Under the pieces are notes generated by a model. That model searched no databases, was not told where the DNA came from, and worked only from the letters and a program-made list of their open reading frames with translations. Both the position numbers and the translations under genes were made by a program. From Orientallactaga sibirica (Eukaryota > Chordata > Mammalia > Rodentia > Dipodidae), in NCBI GenBank assembly GCA_036365145.1, contig JAEOAD010002231.1, positions 5,253,501 to 5,317,500 on the forward strand: a stretch of 64,000 nucleotides of DNA. Reading direction: 5' to 3'. Shown here one piece after another: positions 22,386-34,159 of the stretch. Positions within the stretch are counted from its first letter, which is position 1. Each line of letters starts with the position of its first letter.

Positions 22386-23626
22386 AAATTTAAAAAATAG
22401 CAATGTATGGGATTAAGTATGAAACAGTTCTTTTTATTGTGTGTTTTGAAGGAGGGGGAAGACTGAAACACAGAGGGAAAATGAAAAGGTATCAACTTTA
22501 GGATACAACTCGATAATATAATGGAATGGTAATATAAGCAGCAACTACTACAGAGAAAATTTATTCATTCTATCGAATAGGCCAAATTAAATTAGGGATG
22601 TCAAAGGGAGATTTATGCGAAGTAAAGGAGCAAGAGTGTCCATACTGTCTTAAAAGATTATAATTAGAGAAATAGAATAAAGAATTTTAAAATGTAACAT
22701 ATAAAATGATTCAGGAAAAGAAATATGAAGATTTGGCAACAGTCAAACAAAATTACATTCCATGGCATGTCCAGAGATGCTGATAATGCATCAATGTGAA
22801 CAAGGAACAGTGCTTAGAACTCTAAAGAGACTATCTCACTTAGCTCTGTGAATGAATGTGAAGAACATAGTATATCTTAGCCATAGACCTATCTCTACAG
22901 AACATTTGTCAACTCCATTTTCTCATTTCTAACAAACAAATCCTTGAGCTTTAAACACATCCTTTATCTCTGGGTAACTCTGTGAATGGGAGACCTTTTT
23001 AGCCTGTCCTTGTCTCTAGGAAGCTTTCTGTACCTGACAGCCTTTGGTATTTATACCTGAGGAGCTAGATGCACTTGAGAGTCTCCAGCCTTCCTTTATC
23101 TTCAGGGATTTCTATTCACAAAGAGAATTTAGCTCACCTGATATCTACAGTGAGTTTGGCACATCCAAGAGCCTCCAGCCTCTTCACAGATTTGGTAACT
23201 AGTAACATGTAGATTGCTGGGGCTCAAATCTGATATCCTGATACTAATTCAGCAGAAGATAATAACACTATAAACCCACTTAAAATAAGTTAATTTCCCC
23301 AATATTTGTGCAAGCCCTCACTATAAAAGAATAGTGTTAAGAAAAATAATAAGTAACTAAAATTTCAGAAATAAATCCAACCAACAGCCCATCTCCAGAT
23401 ACCTAAGTTGCAATGCAAGAGGATAAGTAACATGAAAAACAAAGGCAGCATGATCCCTCTAAAAATTAAACCTTAGAAATGATCTACAGTGAGATTAAAG
23501 TTAAAGAAATTCCAGAAACAGTATTCAGAGGAACAATTATAAATATCACCAAATCATACTTTGAAGAAATCAGAGAAAATAGTCTCTCTTAGTCTGGTAT
23601 ATGCTCTCTCACTCTCAATCTTTCTT
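22386..23626. other. Non-SINE core of duplication unit 1
   Basis: Mostly unassigned. 23,340-23,600 (for example ttcagaaataaatccaacca, ttcagaggaacaattataaa) has the A-rich character of the 5' UTR/ORF1 of the old L1 that resumes at 26.4 kb. If so, that L1 was split by the SINEs and by the duplication. No open coding frame. Confidence 0.45.
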
Positions 23627-23671
23627 TTTCTTTTTAATTATTATTATTATTTTTTATTTATTTTTGGAGAG

Positions 23672-23712
<41 letters not shown>

Positions 23713-23938
23713 GAGGGAGAGGGAGACAGATAGAGATGGGTGCGCCAGCAGTCTTTCAGCTGCTGTGAATGAAACCCAGATGTTTGCACCCCCTTGTGGG
23801 CAAGTGCGGCATTGCGTCCTTGCATCACTTTGCATCTGGCTAAACGTGGGACCTGGAGATTGGAACCGCTGGAGATTGGAACCAGCATTTTTAGGCTTAG
23901 CAGGCAGGCACCTTAACCACTAAGCCATCTCTCCAGCC
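23627..23938 (-). mobile_element. tRNA-derived SINE, long form, antisense (unit 1)
   Basis: Inverted tail, a (GA)n tract of about 40 bp (23,670-23,716), the long-form body (ttgtgggcaagtgcggcatt), two adjacent inverted B-box units (ctggagattggaacc twice) and the inverted head. Target duplication ctcaatctttcttt at 23,613-23,626 and 23,939-23,952. The 120-codon plus-strand frame across it is SINE-derived and not a gene. Confidence 0.95.
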
Positions 23939-24032
23939 CTCAATCTTTCTTTATGTCTCTCCTCTTCTCTATTTATCCCCTTTTCCCAGTCCATATTATA
24001 ATAAAGCCTTAGATCAAAGATAATAAAAATAG

Positions 24033-24114
24033 AGTCAGGTGTGGTGGCAGAATCCCAGAACTTGGGAGGCCAGCCTAAGAATACATAGTTAATTCTTGGT
24101 TCAGCTTGGACTAT
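24033..24114 (+). mobile_element. Truncated B1 SINE at the duplication junction
   Basis: gtcaggtgtggtggcagaat, then ggaggccagcctaagaatac: a B1 with an internal deletion, cut at ..cttggactat by the duplication breakpoint. The complete version is at 26,084-26,190. Confidence 0.85.
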
Positions 24115-24215
24115 CATTTGTAGTGACTAGAGGCCCTGGCATGCCCATTCTCCCTCTGTCTCTCTCTCTCTCTCTCTCTCCTTGCAAATAAATAAATTAA
24201 TTAAAAATATATATT

Positions 24216-24370
24216 TAGGGCTGGAAAGATGGCTTAGAGGTTAAGGCACTTGCCTGCAAAGCCAAAGGACCTCGGTTCGATTCCTCGGCACCCATGTAAG
24301 CCACATGCACAAAGGACACATGTGTCTGGAGTTTGTTTGCAGTGACTGGAGGCCCTGGCACACTCATTTA

Positions 24371-24438
<68 letters not shown>
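24216..24438 (+). mobile_element. tRNA-derived SINE with TA tract (unit 2 copy)
   Basis: Duplicate of the SINE at 22,164-22,385, identical by eye except for the lengths of the A and TA runs. Confidence 0.9.
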
Positions 24439-24439
<1 letters not shown>

Positions 24440-25680
24440 AAATTTAAAAAATAGCAATGTATGGGATTAAGTATGAAACAGTTCTTTTTATTGTGTGTTT
24501 TGAAGGAGGGGAAGACTGAAACACAGAGGGAAAATGAAAAGGTATCAACTTTAGGATACAACTCGATAATATAATGGAATGGTAATATAAGCAGCAACTA
24601 CTACAGAGAAAATTTATTCATTCTATCGAATAGGCCAAATTAAATTAGGGATGTCAAAGGGAGATTTATGCTAAGTAAAGGAGCAAGAGTGTCCATACTG
24701 TCTTAAAAGATTATAATTAGAGAAATAGAATAAAGAATTTTAAAATGTAACATATAAAATGATTCAGGAAAAGAAATATGAAGATTTGGCAACAGTCAAA
24801 CAAAATTACATTCCATGGCATGTCCAGAGATGCTGATAATGCATCAATGTGAACAAGGAACAGTGCTTAGAACTCTAAAGAGACTATCTCACTTAGCTCT
24901 GTGAATGAATGTGAAGAACATAGTATATCTTAGCCATAGACCTATCTCTACAGAACATTTGTCAACTCCATTTTCTCATTTCTAACAAACAAATCCTTGA
25001 GCTTTAAACACATCCTTTATCTCTGGGTAACTCTGTGAATGGGAGACCTTTTTAGCCTGTCCTTGTCTCTAGGAAGCTTTCTGTACCTGACAGCCTTTGG
25101 TATTTATACCTGAGGAGCTAGATGCACTTGAGAGTCTCCAGCCTTCCTTTATCTTCAGGGATTTCTATTCACAAAGAGAATTTAGCTCACCTGATATCTA
25201 CAGTGAGTTTGGCACATCCAAGAGCCTCCAGCCTCTTCACAGATTTGGTAACTAGTAACATGTAGATTGCTGGGGCTCAAATCTGATATCCTGATACTAA
25301 TTCAGCAGAAGATAATAACACTATAAACCCACTTAAAATAAGTTAATTTCCCCAATATTTGTGCAAGCCCTCACTATAAAAGAATAGTGTTAAGAAAAAT
25401 AATAAGTAACTAAAATTTCAGAAATAAATCCAACCAACAGCCCATCTCCAGATACCTAAGTTGCAATGCAAGAGGATAAGTAACATGAAAAACAAAGGCA
25501 GCATGATCCCTCTAAAAATTAAACCTTAGAAATGATCTACAGTGAGATTAAAGTTAAAGAAATTCCAGAAACAGTATTCAGAGGAACAATTATAAATATC
25601 ACCAAATCATACTTTGAAGAAATCAGAGAAAATAGTCTCTCTTAGTCTGGTATATGCTCTCTCACTCTCAATCTTTCTTT

Positions 25681-25728
25681 TTCTTTTTAATTATTATTAT
25701 TATTTTTTATTTATTTTTGGAGAGACAC

Positions 25729-25759
<31 letters not shown>

Positions 25760-25989
25760 GAGAGAGGGAGAGGGAGACAGATAGAGATGGGTGCGCCAGC
25801 AGTCTTTCAGCTGCTGTGAATGAAACCCAGATGTTTGCACCCCCTTGTGGGCAAGTGCGGCATTGCGTCCTTGCATCACTTTGCATCTGGCTAAACGTGG
25901 GACCTGGAGATTGGAACCGCTGGAGATTGGAACCAGCATTTTTAGGCTTAGCAGGCAGGCACCTTAACCACTAAGCCATCTCTCCAGCC
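25681..25989 (-). mobile_element. tRNA-derived SINE, long form, antisense (unit 2 copy)
   Basis: Duplicate of 23,627-23,938 with a shorter, rearranged GA/GACA tract. It keeps the doubled inverted B-box region and the same 14-bp target duplication. Confidence 0.95.
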
Positions 25990-26083
25990 CTCAATCTTTC
26001 TTTATGTCTCTCCTCTTCTCTATTTATCCCCTTTTCCCAGTCCATATTATAATAAAGCCTTAGATCAAAGATAATAAAAATAG

Positions 26084-26190
26084 AGTCAGGTGTGGTGGCA
26101 GAATCCCAGAACTTGGGAGGCCAGCCTAAGAATACATAGTTAATTCTTGGTTCAGCTTGGACTATAGTGAGACCCTACCTCAAAAAACAA
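26084..26190 (+). mobile_element. B1 SINE with internal deletion
   Basis: Starts like the copy at 24,033 but continues through tagtgagaccctacctcaaa to an A-rich tail, so this is the original 3' flank of the duplicated unit. Confidence 0.85.
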
Positions 26191-26197
26191 ATAAACA

Positions 26198-26425
26198 GGG
26201 GCTGGAGAGATGGCTTAGTGGTTAAGCACTTGCCTGTGACACCTAAGGACCCCAGTTCGAGACTTGATTCCCCAGGACCCACGTAAGCCAGATGCACAAG
26301 GGGGCGCACACATCTGGAGTTCGCTTGCAGTGGCTGTAGGCCCTGGCGTGCCCATTCTCTCCCCCCCCTCCCTGCCTATTTCTGTATCTCTCTCTCTCTC
26401 AAATAAATAAAAAATAAAATATTAA
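26198..26425 (+). mobile_element. tRNA-derived SINE, short form with altered B-box region
   Basis: Head caggggctggagagatggct. The B-box region has the insert form gttcgagacttgattccccagg also seen at 6.85 kb. C-run, CT tract and A-rich tail follow. Well preserved. Confidence 0.9.
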
Positions 26426-26439
26426 CAAAAAAACAACAA

Positions 26440-28540
26440 ACAAACAAAAATAATAAAAGAAAAAAATAAACTCATGAACAAATCCCATGAAAATATAAAC
26501 AGATAATTGAAATAAGGAAGTTGATAAAAGATGTGAAGGAGGAATTCTATGAGAGAAATATTGAATAAAAAGCAAACTGAAACTGGAAATGAAAAACATA
26601 GTAATCAAAGTAAAATCTCCATGGAGGGCATAACAAACAAAATTAATCCAAACAAGACAGAATATCTGAGCTGGAAGACATGGCAAAAGAGTTGGAACAT
26701 TACAATGTGGACAAAGGTTAATTAAGAAGCTGGAGCAGAACTTTCATGATATTAAGGATACCTTTATATGACCAAATTTAAAAATCATGGGCATAAAAGA
26801 AGGTGAAAAGTTACATTATAATGGCATAGAAAATATTGTCAGTAAATCATAACAGAAAAATGTTCCCCAATTAGGGAGATATGTCAGTCCAAACAGTAGG
26901 TATTTTGAATTCTACCTGATATTAGAAAATAACTTCCCCTTGTCATATCATAATTAAACCATTAAATACGCAGAATGAGGAAGTGCATTAAAAGCAGAGA
27001 GAGAGAAATACCAAGCCACACACATTGGCAGGTTTTTCAGAATATCATCAGATTTTACAACAGCAATATTGAAAGGTAAGGAGGGCTTGGAATGATGTAT
27101 TTCAAGTTCTGCAAACATCAGCTTCCAACACAGAATTTTATCTCCAGCAAAGCTGCCCATTATAATTGAAATAGAAAGCAAAAATTTCCATGATATAAAC
27201 AGGATCAAATAATTTATAACCACTTAGGCAGATCTACAGAAGATACTCAAAGGAATTCTACAGACAGAAGAGAAAGACACATCACTGTGACCACAAGAAT
27301 AAACAGTGGCGATGTAATAATTAAGTAAGACACAAATAAGAAAACACTGAACATTGCAAAATCAGCACAATGACAGTAAAAATGGATTTTTACAATAATA
27401 ACTGTAAATATCAATGGTCTCAATTACCCATTCAAAAACACACACTACCTTTTAGATGGCAGGTTCCATCTCAATGTTGTCTCAAAGAAACCCACCTCAC
27501 TATAAAAGACAGATGCTACCTTAGGGTAAAAGGATGGAAAAACATCTTCCAAGCAAATGAAAATAGGAAATAAGCAAATGTTGCTGTTATAATATCTGGA
27601 AAAAAAAATCAACATTAAACCAAACCTAGTCAAAAGTAAAGAAGGTGATTTTGTACTGATTAAGGGCACAATCAATCTATCCAGAGGACATTATAATTAT
27701 AAACATACACCAAGCAAATATGGATGTACCTGATTTCATAAAACAAGTATTATAAGCGGTAAAAGCCCAGATCTTAGCATAATAATAGTGGGAAACATAA
27801 ATATTCCATTTTCACCTATAGACTGGTCATCTTAAAAAATAGTAAGAAATATGTGGTTTAAATGACATCATAGAGTAATTGGACATAACGGAACATTTCA
27901 CCCAAACATTGTAGAATATACATTCTTCTCAGAAGCCCATGTAACTTTCTCTAGGATAGAGCATGTGTTAGGATACAAAGCACACCTTAATAAATATAGG
28001 AATATTGAAATAATTTCTTATATTTATCTGATCATCACAAATAAAAAAGAGAAATTATGGAATATACACAAACTGATGGAGATTAAACAATACAATAATT
28101 AATGTTTCTTCAAATAAATCAAAAATGAGATAAATAAATTCTTTAAAATGATGAAAATAAAAAAAAACACAACATAGCAAAACTTGTAGGGTAAAATGAA
28201 AGCAGTCATAAGAGAACTTCATAGCTCTGAATGTCTATATTCAGAAATCTTAAAGCTTTCAGATATTATGATTAATCTTATAGCCTTGGAAAATATCAGA
28301 AAAAAAGGCCAAATACAATATCAATAGGCAATATAAATAAGACAATGGAAGAAATGAATAAAATACAAACAGAAAAGACATAATAAGAATCAATGAATTA
28401 AACAGTTGCTTCCTTGAAAAGATTGATTGAAAACTCATAGCCAAATTACCCAAAAGAAAGAGAAGAATAAAATTAATAAAATTGGTGATGAAAAGGGGGC
28501 CATCATGACAGACCTTAATGAAATTTAGAAAATAATTGGA
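26440..28540 (+). pseudogene. Fossil L1, sense: ORF1, endonuclease and start of reverse transcriptase
   Basis: 26,460-27,300 has ORF1-like sequence (gagctggaagacatggcaaa, then a degenerate RNA-binding part). 27,360-28,000 matches the L1 endonuclease start of ORF2; the frame at 27,370-27,573 shows recognisable residues (..CCLKETHLTIKD.., ..VKGWKNIFQAN..). 28,140-28,540 follows the linker and early reverse transcriptase. Many stops and frameshifts. It is a different, older lineage from the minus-strand L1 beside it, and it ends at the junction with that element. Confidence 0.75.
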
Positions 28541-29617
28541 TATATTGTAAATCTGATGGGTAATCAAGTGCTCTGACAGAAGTCTATCTTGTTTGTTTTG
28601 GGAGATCCAGTAGATCTCTCTGATCAACAGCTCATTGTGCATGTAGACCACATCCTGGTATAGGGAATTACAGGAAAGTGCCAAGGGAAAAGAAAAAAGA
28701 AAAAGAGAATAAAGAGAAACAGGAGAAATTTGAGGTTAAGTTTTGTTTCACCCTCTCCACAGCCCTTCGATTCAGGTGCTTCCCGTAACATCCTCTTGAG
28801 AGTTCCACCTTTTAGTTTGACTTCCAGAATAAAGTATTCTATGGTACCAGTTAAATTTAGGTTCAGTTTTCTGTCCCCCCACCCTTTTCCTTACCCCAAG
28901 CCCTACCCTCCTTATTGCCCAAACCTCAAGATGCTATTCAGGTATTTCAGCAACTTGGGCTGAACCAGGTTAGGAACTGAAGATGAATGAGATCATATGA
29001 TGTTTAACTTTCTGTGATTGTGTGAGTTCACTTAGAATGATACTTTCCAAGTTCAACCATTTTTCTACAAATTTCAATGTGTCATTATTTCTCACTGCTG
29101 GGTAGAATTCCATCATGTAGATATGCCTACCACATCTTTGTTATTCATTCATCTAATGATGGGCACCTGGGTTGATTCCATATTTCAGCTATTATGGATT
29201 GAGCAGCTATAACCATGGTTAAGCAAATATCTCTGAACTGAGATGTGGAGCTTTTAGGGTAAATGTCCAGTAAGGGAATAACAGGGTCTGTTGGTAACTC
29301 TATATTCATCCTTTTCAGGCATCTCCATATTAATTTGCATAGAGGTTGCACCAGCTTACTTTCCCATCAACAGTGAATGAGTGTTCATATTTCCCCACAG
29401 CCTCACCGGCATTTGTTTTCATTTGATTTTTTAATGTTTTCTATCCTTACTGGAGTAAGGTGGAATCTTATAGTTGTTTTAATTTGCATTTCCCTAATAG
29501 TTAGGGATGTTGAACATTTTCATATGTGTTTGTTAGCCATTTGTAATTCTTCCTTTGAGAACTCCTGATTTATTTATCTGCCCCACTTTTGGAGTAGGTT
29601 TTTTGATTGTTTGTTTA

Positions 29618-29670
29618 ATTTTTGTTTATTTTTATTTATTTAATTGAGAGTGACAGACAGAGAAAGAGGC

Positions 29671-29711
<41 letters not shown>

Positions 29712-29874
29712 GAGGGAATGAGTGCACCAGGGCCTCCAGCCACTGCAAACGAACTCCAGATGCATGTGCCACCTTGTGCACCAGGCTTACATGGGTACTA
29801 GGGAATTGAGCCTCAAAGCGGGGTCCTTAGGCTTCACAGGCAAGTGCTTAACCACTAAGCCACATCTCCAGCCC
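29618..29874 (-). mobile_element. tRNA-derived SINE with (GACA)n tract, antisense, inside L1
   Basis: Inverted tail tttatttttatttatttaat, a (GACA)n run at about 29,670-29,710, cagggcctccagccactgca and inverted head accactaagccacatctcca. The inverted B-box region carries the insert form (gaattgagcctcaaagcggg). Younger than the L1 it interrupts. Confidence 0.95.
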
Positions 29875-32084
29875 TTGTTTGATTTTTTTTTTATTGTTTA
29901 GGTTTTTGAGTTCTTTCTAGATTCTAAATATTAGGTTTCTGTCAGATGTAGAGCTGGTAAAGATTTTCTCCCATTCAGTGGTAAGCAATTGGCTCTGCTT
30001 ATGGTATGTTTGTCTGTGCAAAAGCTTTATAGCTCCATGAGATCCCATTAGCTGAGTGCCTGTTTAATTTCCTTGGCTACTAGGGTTTTGTTCAGGAAGT
30101 CTTCTCTCAGTCCTATATTGTGGAGAGTGCCTCCTATTTTTTCTTCCAGTACTTGAAGAGTTTCAAGTCTTGTATTGAGGTTCTTTAATTCATTTGGTCT
30201 TGATATTCATGTATGCTAAAATGAGTGGGTCCAATTTCATTTTTCTACATATGGTCATACAATTTGTCCAACACCATTTGTTGAAGATTCTGTCTTTTCT
30301 CCAGTCTACATTATTGGCACCTTTGTCAAAGTGTAGTTGTTGCCCTAAGTTCTGGGTCTTAAATTCGGTTCCATTGGCCTAAGTTTCTATTTTTATTCCA
30401 GTACCATGCTGTTTTTGTAAATAGGCTTTATAATATAGCTTTAGATCAGGTATAGTGATACCACCAGGGTTTGTTTTTTTTTTGTTTTGTTTTTTTTTCC
30501 CTGAGGATATGTGTGGATATCTGAGGCCTTCTGCTATTCCATATGAATTTTAAGATCATTTTTTTTCAATCTCTGTGAAGAATGGTGCTGGTATTTTTAT
30601 TGGTATTGCATCAAATCTGTATATTGCTTTTGGTAGAAATGCCATTTTCACAATATTAATTCTACCTATCTAGGAGCATGGAAGGTCTTTCCATCTTGTC
30701 AAGACCTTCTCTATTTCTTTCTTGAGTGATTTTATGTTTTAATTATAAAGGTCTTTTACATCCTTGGTTAGTGTTATTCCAATGAACTTAATCTTTTTTG
30801 CTATTGAAAAGCCTCATTGATTTCTTTCTTTGTATATTTGTCCTTTGCATATAGAAAAGCTACTGATTTGGGGCATTGACTTTGTATCTTGCCACTTTGC
30901 TGAAGGAATTTATCTCCTTTAAAGTTTTAGAAGATAGAGAATTTCAGGTTACTTATTTATAAAATCATATCATCTGCAAATAGAGCCAACTTGACCTTTT
31001 CTTTTCCAATTTGAAGCCCTTTTAGTTTTTTGTTTGTTTGTTTGTTTGTTTGTTTGTTTGTCTTATTGCCTGGGCTAGTGCTATATTGAAGAGCAGTGGT
31101 GAGACTGGGCACCCCTGTCTTATTCCCAATCTCAGTTGGAACTCCTTGAGTTTTTCCCCATTAAGTTTATTTGGGCTTTAGGAGCTTTATATATAGCCTT
31201 TATTGTGTTGAGTTATAAACCCTGTATGTGTATTCTTCCTAGTGTTTTGATCATGAAGAGGTGTTGTTGTATTTTGTCAAAGGCCATCACTGTATCAATT
31301 GAGACGATCACGTGGTTCTTATGGTTCAGTTTACTTATGTGGTACAGTACATTGACTGATTTCCATATATTAAATCTTCCTTGCATCCCTGGAATGAAGC
31401 CTACTTGATCAAGGTGGTTAATGTTTTTGATGTGTTGATGAATTTGGTTTCCAAGGATTTTGTTCAGGATCTTTGCATCTAAGTTCATTAGGGATATAGG
31501 CCTATAATTTTCTTTCCTTGTTGCATCTTAGGAGATTAATCTGCTCTGAGTTTAATTTTAGTAGGTGGTATGTGTCTAGGAATTCATCCATTTCTTCCAG
31601 ATTATTTAATTTTGTGGAGCAGAGGTTTTGGAAGTATGCCCTGATGATTCTTCCAATTTCATTGGTGTCTGTTGTGTTCTCTCCTTTTTCATTTTTGATT
31701 TTGTTAATTTGAGACATCTCTTTATTTTGCTTGATCAAATTGGCCATGGGTTTGTCAATCTTGTTTAGTCTTCCAAAGAACCAGGTGTTTGCTTCATTGT
31801 TTTTTAAAATTGTTTTCTTAGTTTCAAATTCATTAATTTCTGCTCTAATTTTGATTATTTCTTTCCATCTGGAACTCTTTGGGTTGTATTCTTGTTTTTC
31901 CAGAGCCTTTAGGTGGACAGTGATGTTATTGATTTGTGATGTCTCTGTCTTTGTAATAAAGGCATGTAGGGGTATGAATTTTCCCCTTTAGGACTGCCTT
32001 CATTGCGTCCCATAAGTTTTGGTAGGTTGTGTTTTCATTATAATTCAATCCTAGGAATTTTACATTTGTTTTTCTTCCATGACC

Positions 32085-32463
32085 TGTTGGGGTCCCCCCT
32101 AGGCCAGCCCAGGAGGGACGGCAGGGTCTCTGCCGAGTTGGGGGTGAGAGGCGCAGAGTCACAACACAGACTCTGGGAGTTGGGTGGAAGCAGCAGAGGG
32201 CGTGCTGTCGCAAACTCATTTGTTAAGGAAGTACAGCGAGTTTCAAGGGGCTTGACTGGCCAATCATTGTATGGGGTGGTCCCCTTTTTGTGACCAATGA
32301 CAGCCTGTCTCCAGACAGATCATCCCGTACCAGGTTTCTCGCGAGCATGGGACTGTAGCTGTTGTCACACCAGGCCTGTGCAGAATGCCATGTTCACAGA
32401 AGCCACGTCCTGGTTTCTCTGCCATGCAGTCTGGCTAGGGCCAGGCCTGCATTGTGCCATACA
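32085..32463. mobile_element. Solo LTR inserted in L1 ORF2, 379 bp
   Basis: A GC- and CpG-rich block with tg..ca ends (tgttggggtcccccctaggc to ..tgtgccataca), flanked by a perfect 6-bp target duplication, atgacc (32,079-32,084 and 32,464-32,469). A 6-bp duplication points to a class II (ERVK) LTR. CCAAT-like motifs (ggccaatcatt, tgaccaatgac) and a tctcgcgag motif (about 32,336-32,344) are visible. Orientation is not certain because I see no clear poly(A) signal. Read on the minus strand it ends ..gaccccaaca. Confidence 0.8.
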
Positions 32464-33427
32464 ATGACCCATTCATTGTTTAAAAGTGTGTTGTTTAGTC
32501 TCCAGGAGCTGGTGGAGTTCTTGATGTATCTCTTGTTGTTAATTTCTAGCTTTAAAGCATTGTGATGTAACATAATGCAGGAAGTTACTTCAATTTTCCT
32601 AACTTTATGAAGGCACACTTTATGGCCTAATATATGGTCAATTTTGGAGAAGGTTCCATGGGCTGTTGAGAAGAATGTATATTCTGTAGAGTTGGGGTGG
32701 AAAGTTGTGTAGATATCTGTTAGGTATAATTGATCTATGATGTTGTTGAGGTCTGCTATTTCCCTGTTGATTTTCAGCTTGTATTATCTCTCTATTGATG
32801 GTAATGGCGTATGTAAGTCTCTGACTGTCATAGTGTTGGTGTTTATTTCTGTTTTGTTGTTGAGTAGATTTTGTTTCATAAACTGTGTTGCACCTGTGTT
32901 TGTCACATATATATTTATGATTGTGTGTGCTCCTGTTGGATCATTCCCTTGATGAGTAGGAAGTGGCCTTCTTTGTCCTTTTTGATTACTTTTGGATTGA
33001 AGTCTATTTTATCAGATATTAATATAGCAACACCCACTTGTTTTTTATTTCAATTTTCTTGGAATATCATTTTCTAACTTTTCACCCTGAGAAGTTACCT
33101 ATCTTTAAAGGTTTCTTGAAGACAGCAGATAGAAGGGTCCAGTTTTAGATACAGCCTGATAACTTGTGTCTTTTGATGGGTGAGTTAAGACCACTAATAT
33201 TTAAAGTCATTACTGTGAAGTTTTAATTAATCCCTGCAATGATGAGGTGTTATATGGGGTTTGGTACTTTCTTGTGTTATGTACTGTTTTAAGCCTGGTT
33301 TATTTTGGTTATTGTGATCTTCTTCTTGTTGGCTCTTGAGATTGTTGAACTGTTCTGTGTAGAGTATTCCTTCAAATATTCTCTGTAGGTTTGGCTTTGT
33401 ATTCATATAAGCATAGAGTTGAGTTTT

Positions 33428-34150
33428 TTAATGGAAAGTTTTTCTTTCACCATCTATTATGAGGGATACTTTTGCTGGGTAAAATAGTTTGGGTTGGAAG
33501 CCATAGCTTTTCAGATTTTGAAGTGTTACATTCCAGGCCCTTCTGGCTACCAGGGTTTCCATTGAGAAATCTATGTAATTCTGATGGGATTGCCTTTGTA
33601 TGTTGTGAATTGATTCTCTCTTGCTGCTTTTAAAACTCTCTCTTTGTTTTCGTTGTGAAGAGTTAACTATGATGTGTCTTGGAGAGTTTCTTCTTTGGTC
33701 CTGTGTGTTTGGGGTTCTGTGGGCATCTTGAATCTGGGTGGGCCTCTCTTTTGTGAGATTTGGAAAGTTTTCTCCAATAATTTTGTCTCTGTTCTGGATT
33801 TCTTCTCCTTCTGGTATACCCATGATCTAGATGTTAGGTCATTTTAGGGTGCACACAGTTCCCTCATATTCTGTTCACTTGATTTCTTTGAACTTAGCAA
33901 AGTTTTTGGACTCCTGATCAATTTCTTATGTCTTATCTTCCAGGTCAGAGGTTCTGTAACTCTGTTGGTGAGTGATTCTAGAGAGGTTTTTATCATTTCT
34001 ATTTGATTTTTGTTTTCTGTCATATTGTTTTGCATTGTGTCCATCTCTTTTTTGAGGTACAATTTCAATATGAGTTATGCTTTTCTTTATGTTTCCTGTA
34101 GTCCGTTCTAGCATTTGATCAAGTCTTCATTAAGGTTAATGAGCCAATTG
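33428..34150 (-). pseudogene. L1 ORF1 (RNA-binding protein), disrupted
   Basis: 34,114-33,844 is the coiled-coil part (..MTENKNQIEMIKTSLESL..). 33,823-33,428 is 131 codons of the RNA-recognition and C-terminal domains, recognisable from ..GENFPNLTKERPTQIQDAH.. to ..YPAKVSLIIDGERKTF. At least one frameshift separates the halves. ORF1 trimers bind L1 RNA in cytoplasmic particles; this copy could not make a whole protein. Confidence 0.85.
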
Positions 34151-34159
34151 TTGAGGTCT

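Larger units (their letters stand above)
22057..24114 (+). repeat. Direct tandem duplication, unit 1 (2,058 bp)
   Basis: Sequence from catttgtagtgactagaggc to cagcttggactat is repeated directly at 24,115-26,165. The unit holds part of a SINE, a whole SINE with a TA tract, about 1.2 kb of other sequence, an antisense long-form SINE and part of a B1. Comparing the units by eye outside simple repeats, I see one substitution (G at 22,619, T at 24,672) and a few single-base indels in homopolymers. Confidence 0.95.
24115..26165 (+). repeat. Direct tandem duplication, unit 2 (2,051 bp)
   Basis: Second copy of 22,057-24,114. It starts inside a SINE body (catttgtagtgactagaggc) that lacks its own head, joined directly to the truncated B1. 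That shows the breakpoints lie in two unrelated repeats (a DIP-type SINE and a B1) and share only about one base. It holds the second (TA)n tract (24,375-24,437) and a shorter (GA)n tract than unit 1. Confidence 0.95.
29140..33235 (-). pseudogene. L1 ORF2 (endonuclease-reverse transcriptase), disrupted
   Basis: Endonuclease remnants lie between about 33,200 and 32,470, reverse transcriptase at about 31,990-30,300 and the C-terminal part to about 29,145. Open stretches with recognisable L1 residues are 31,488-31,213 (..[19 protein letters not shown]..), 31,747-31,502 (..ENTTDTNEIGRIIRAYFQ..) and 29,351-29,145 (C-terminal ..WNQPRCPSLDE). Stops and frameshifts occur throughout, and two insertions interrupt it, so no active enzyme can be made. 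Confidence 0.85.

Noticed and set aside
23561..25974. Plus-strand frames of 120 and 106 codons (23,561-23,923 and 25,654-25,974)
   Set aside because: They lie across antisense long-form SINEs and their GA tracts. The two are copies of each other through the tandem duplication. No gene.
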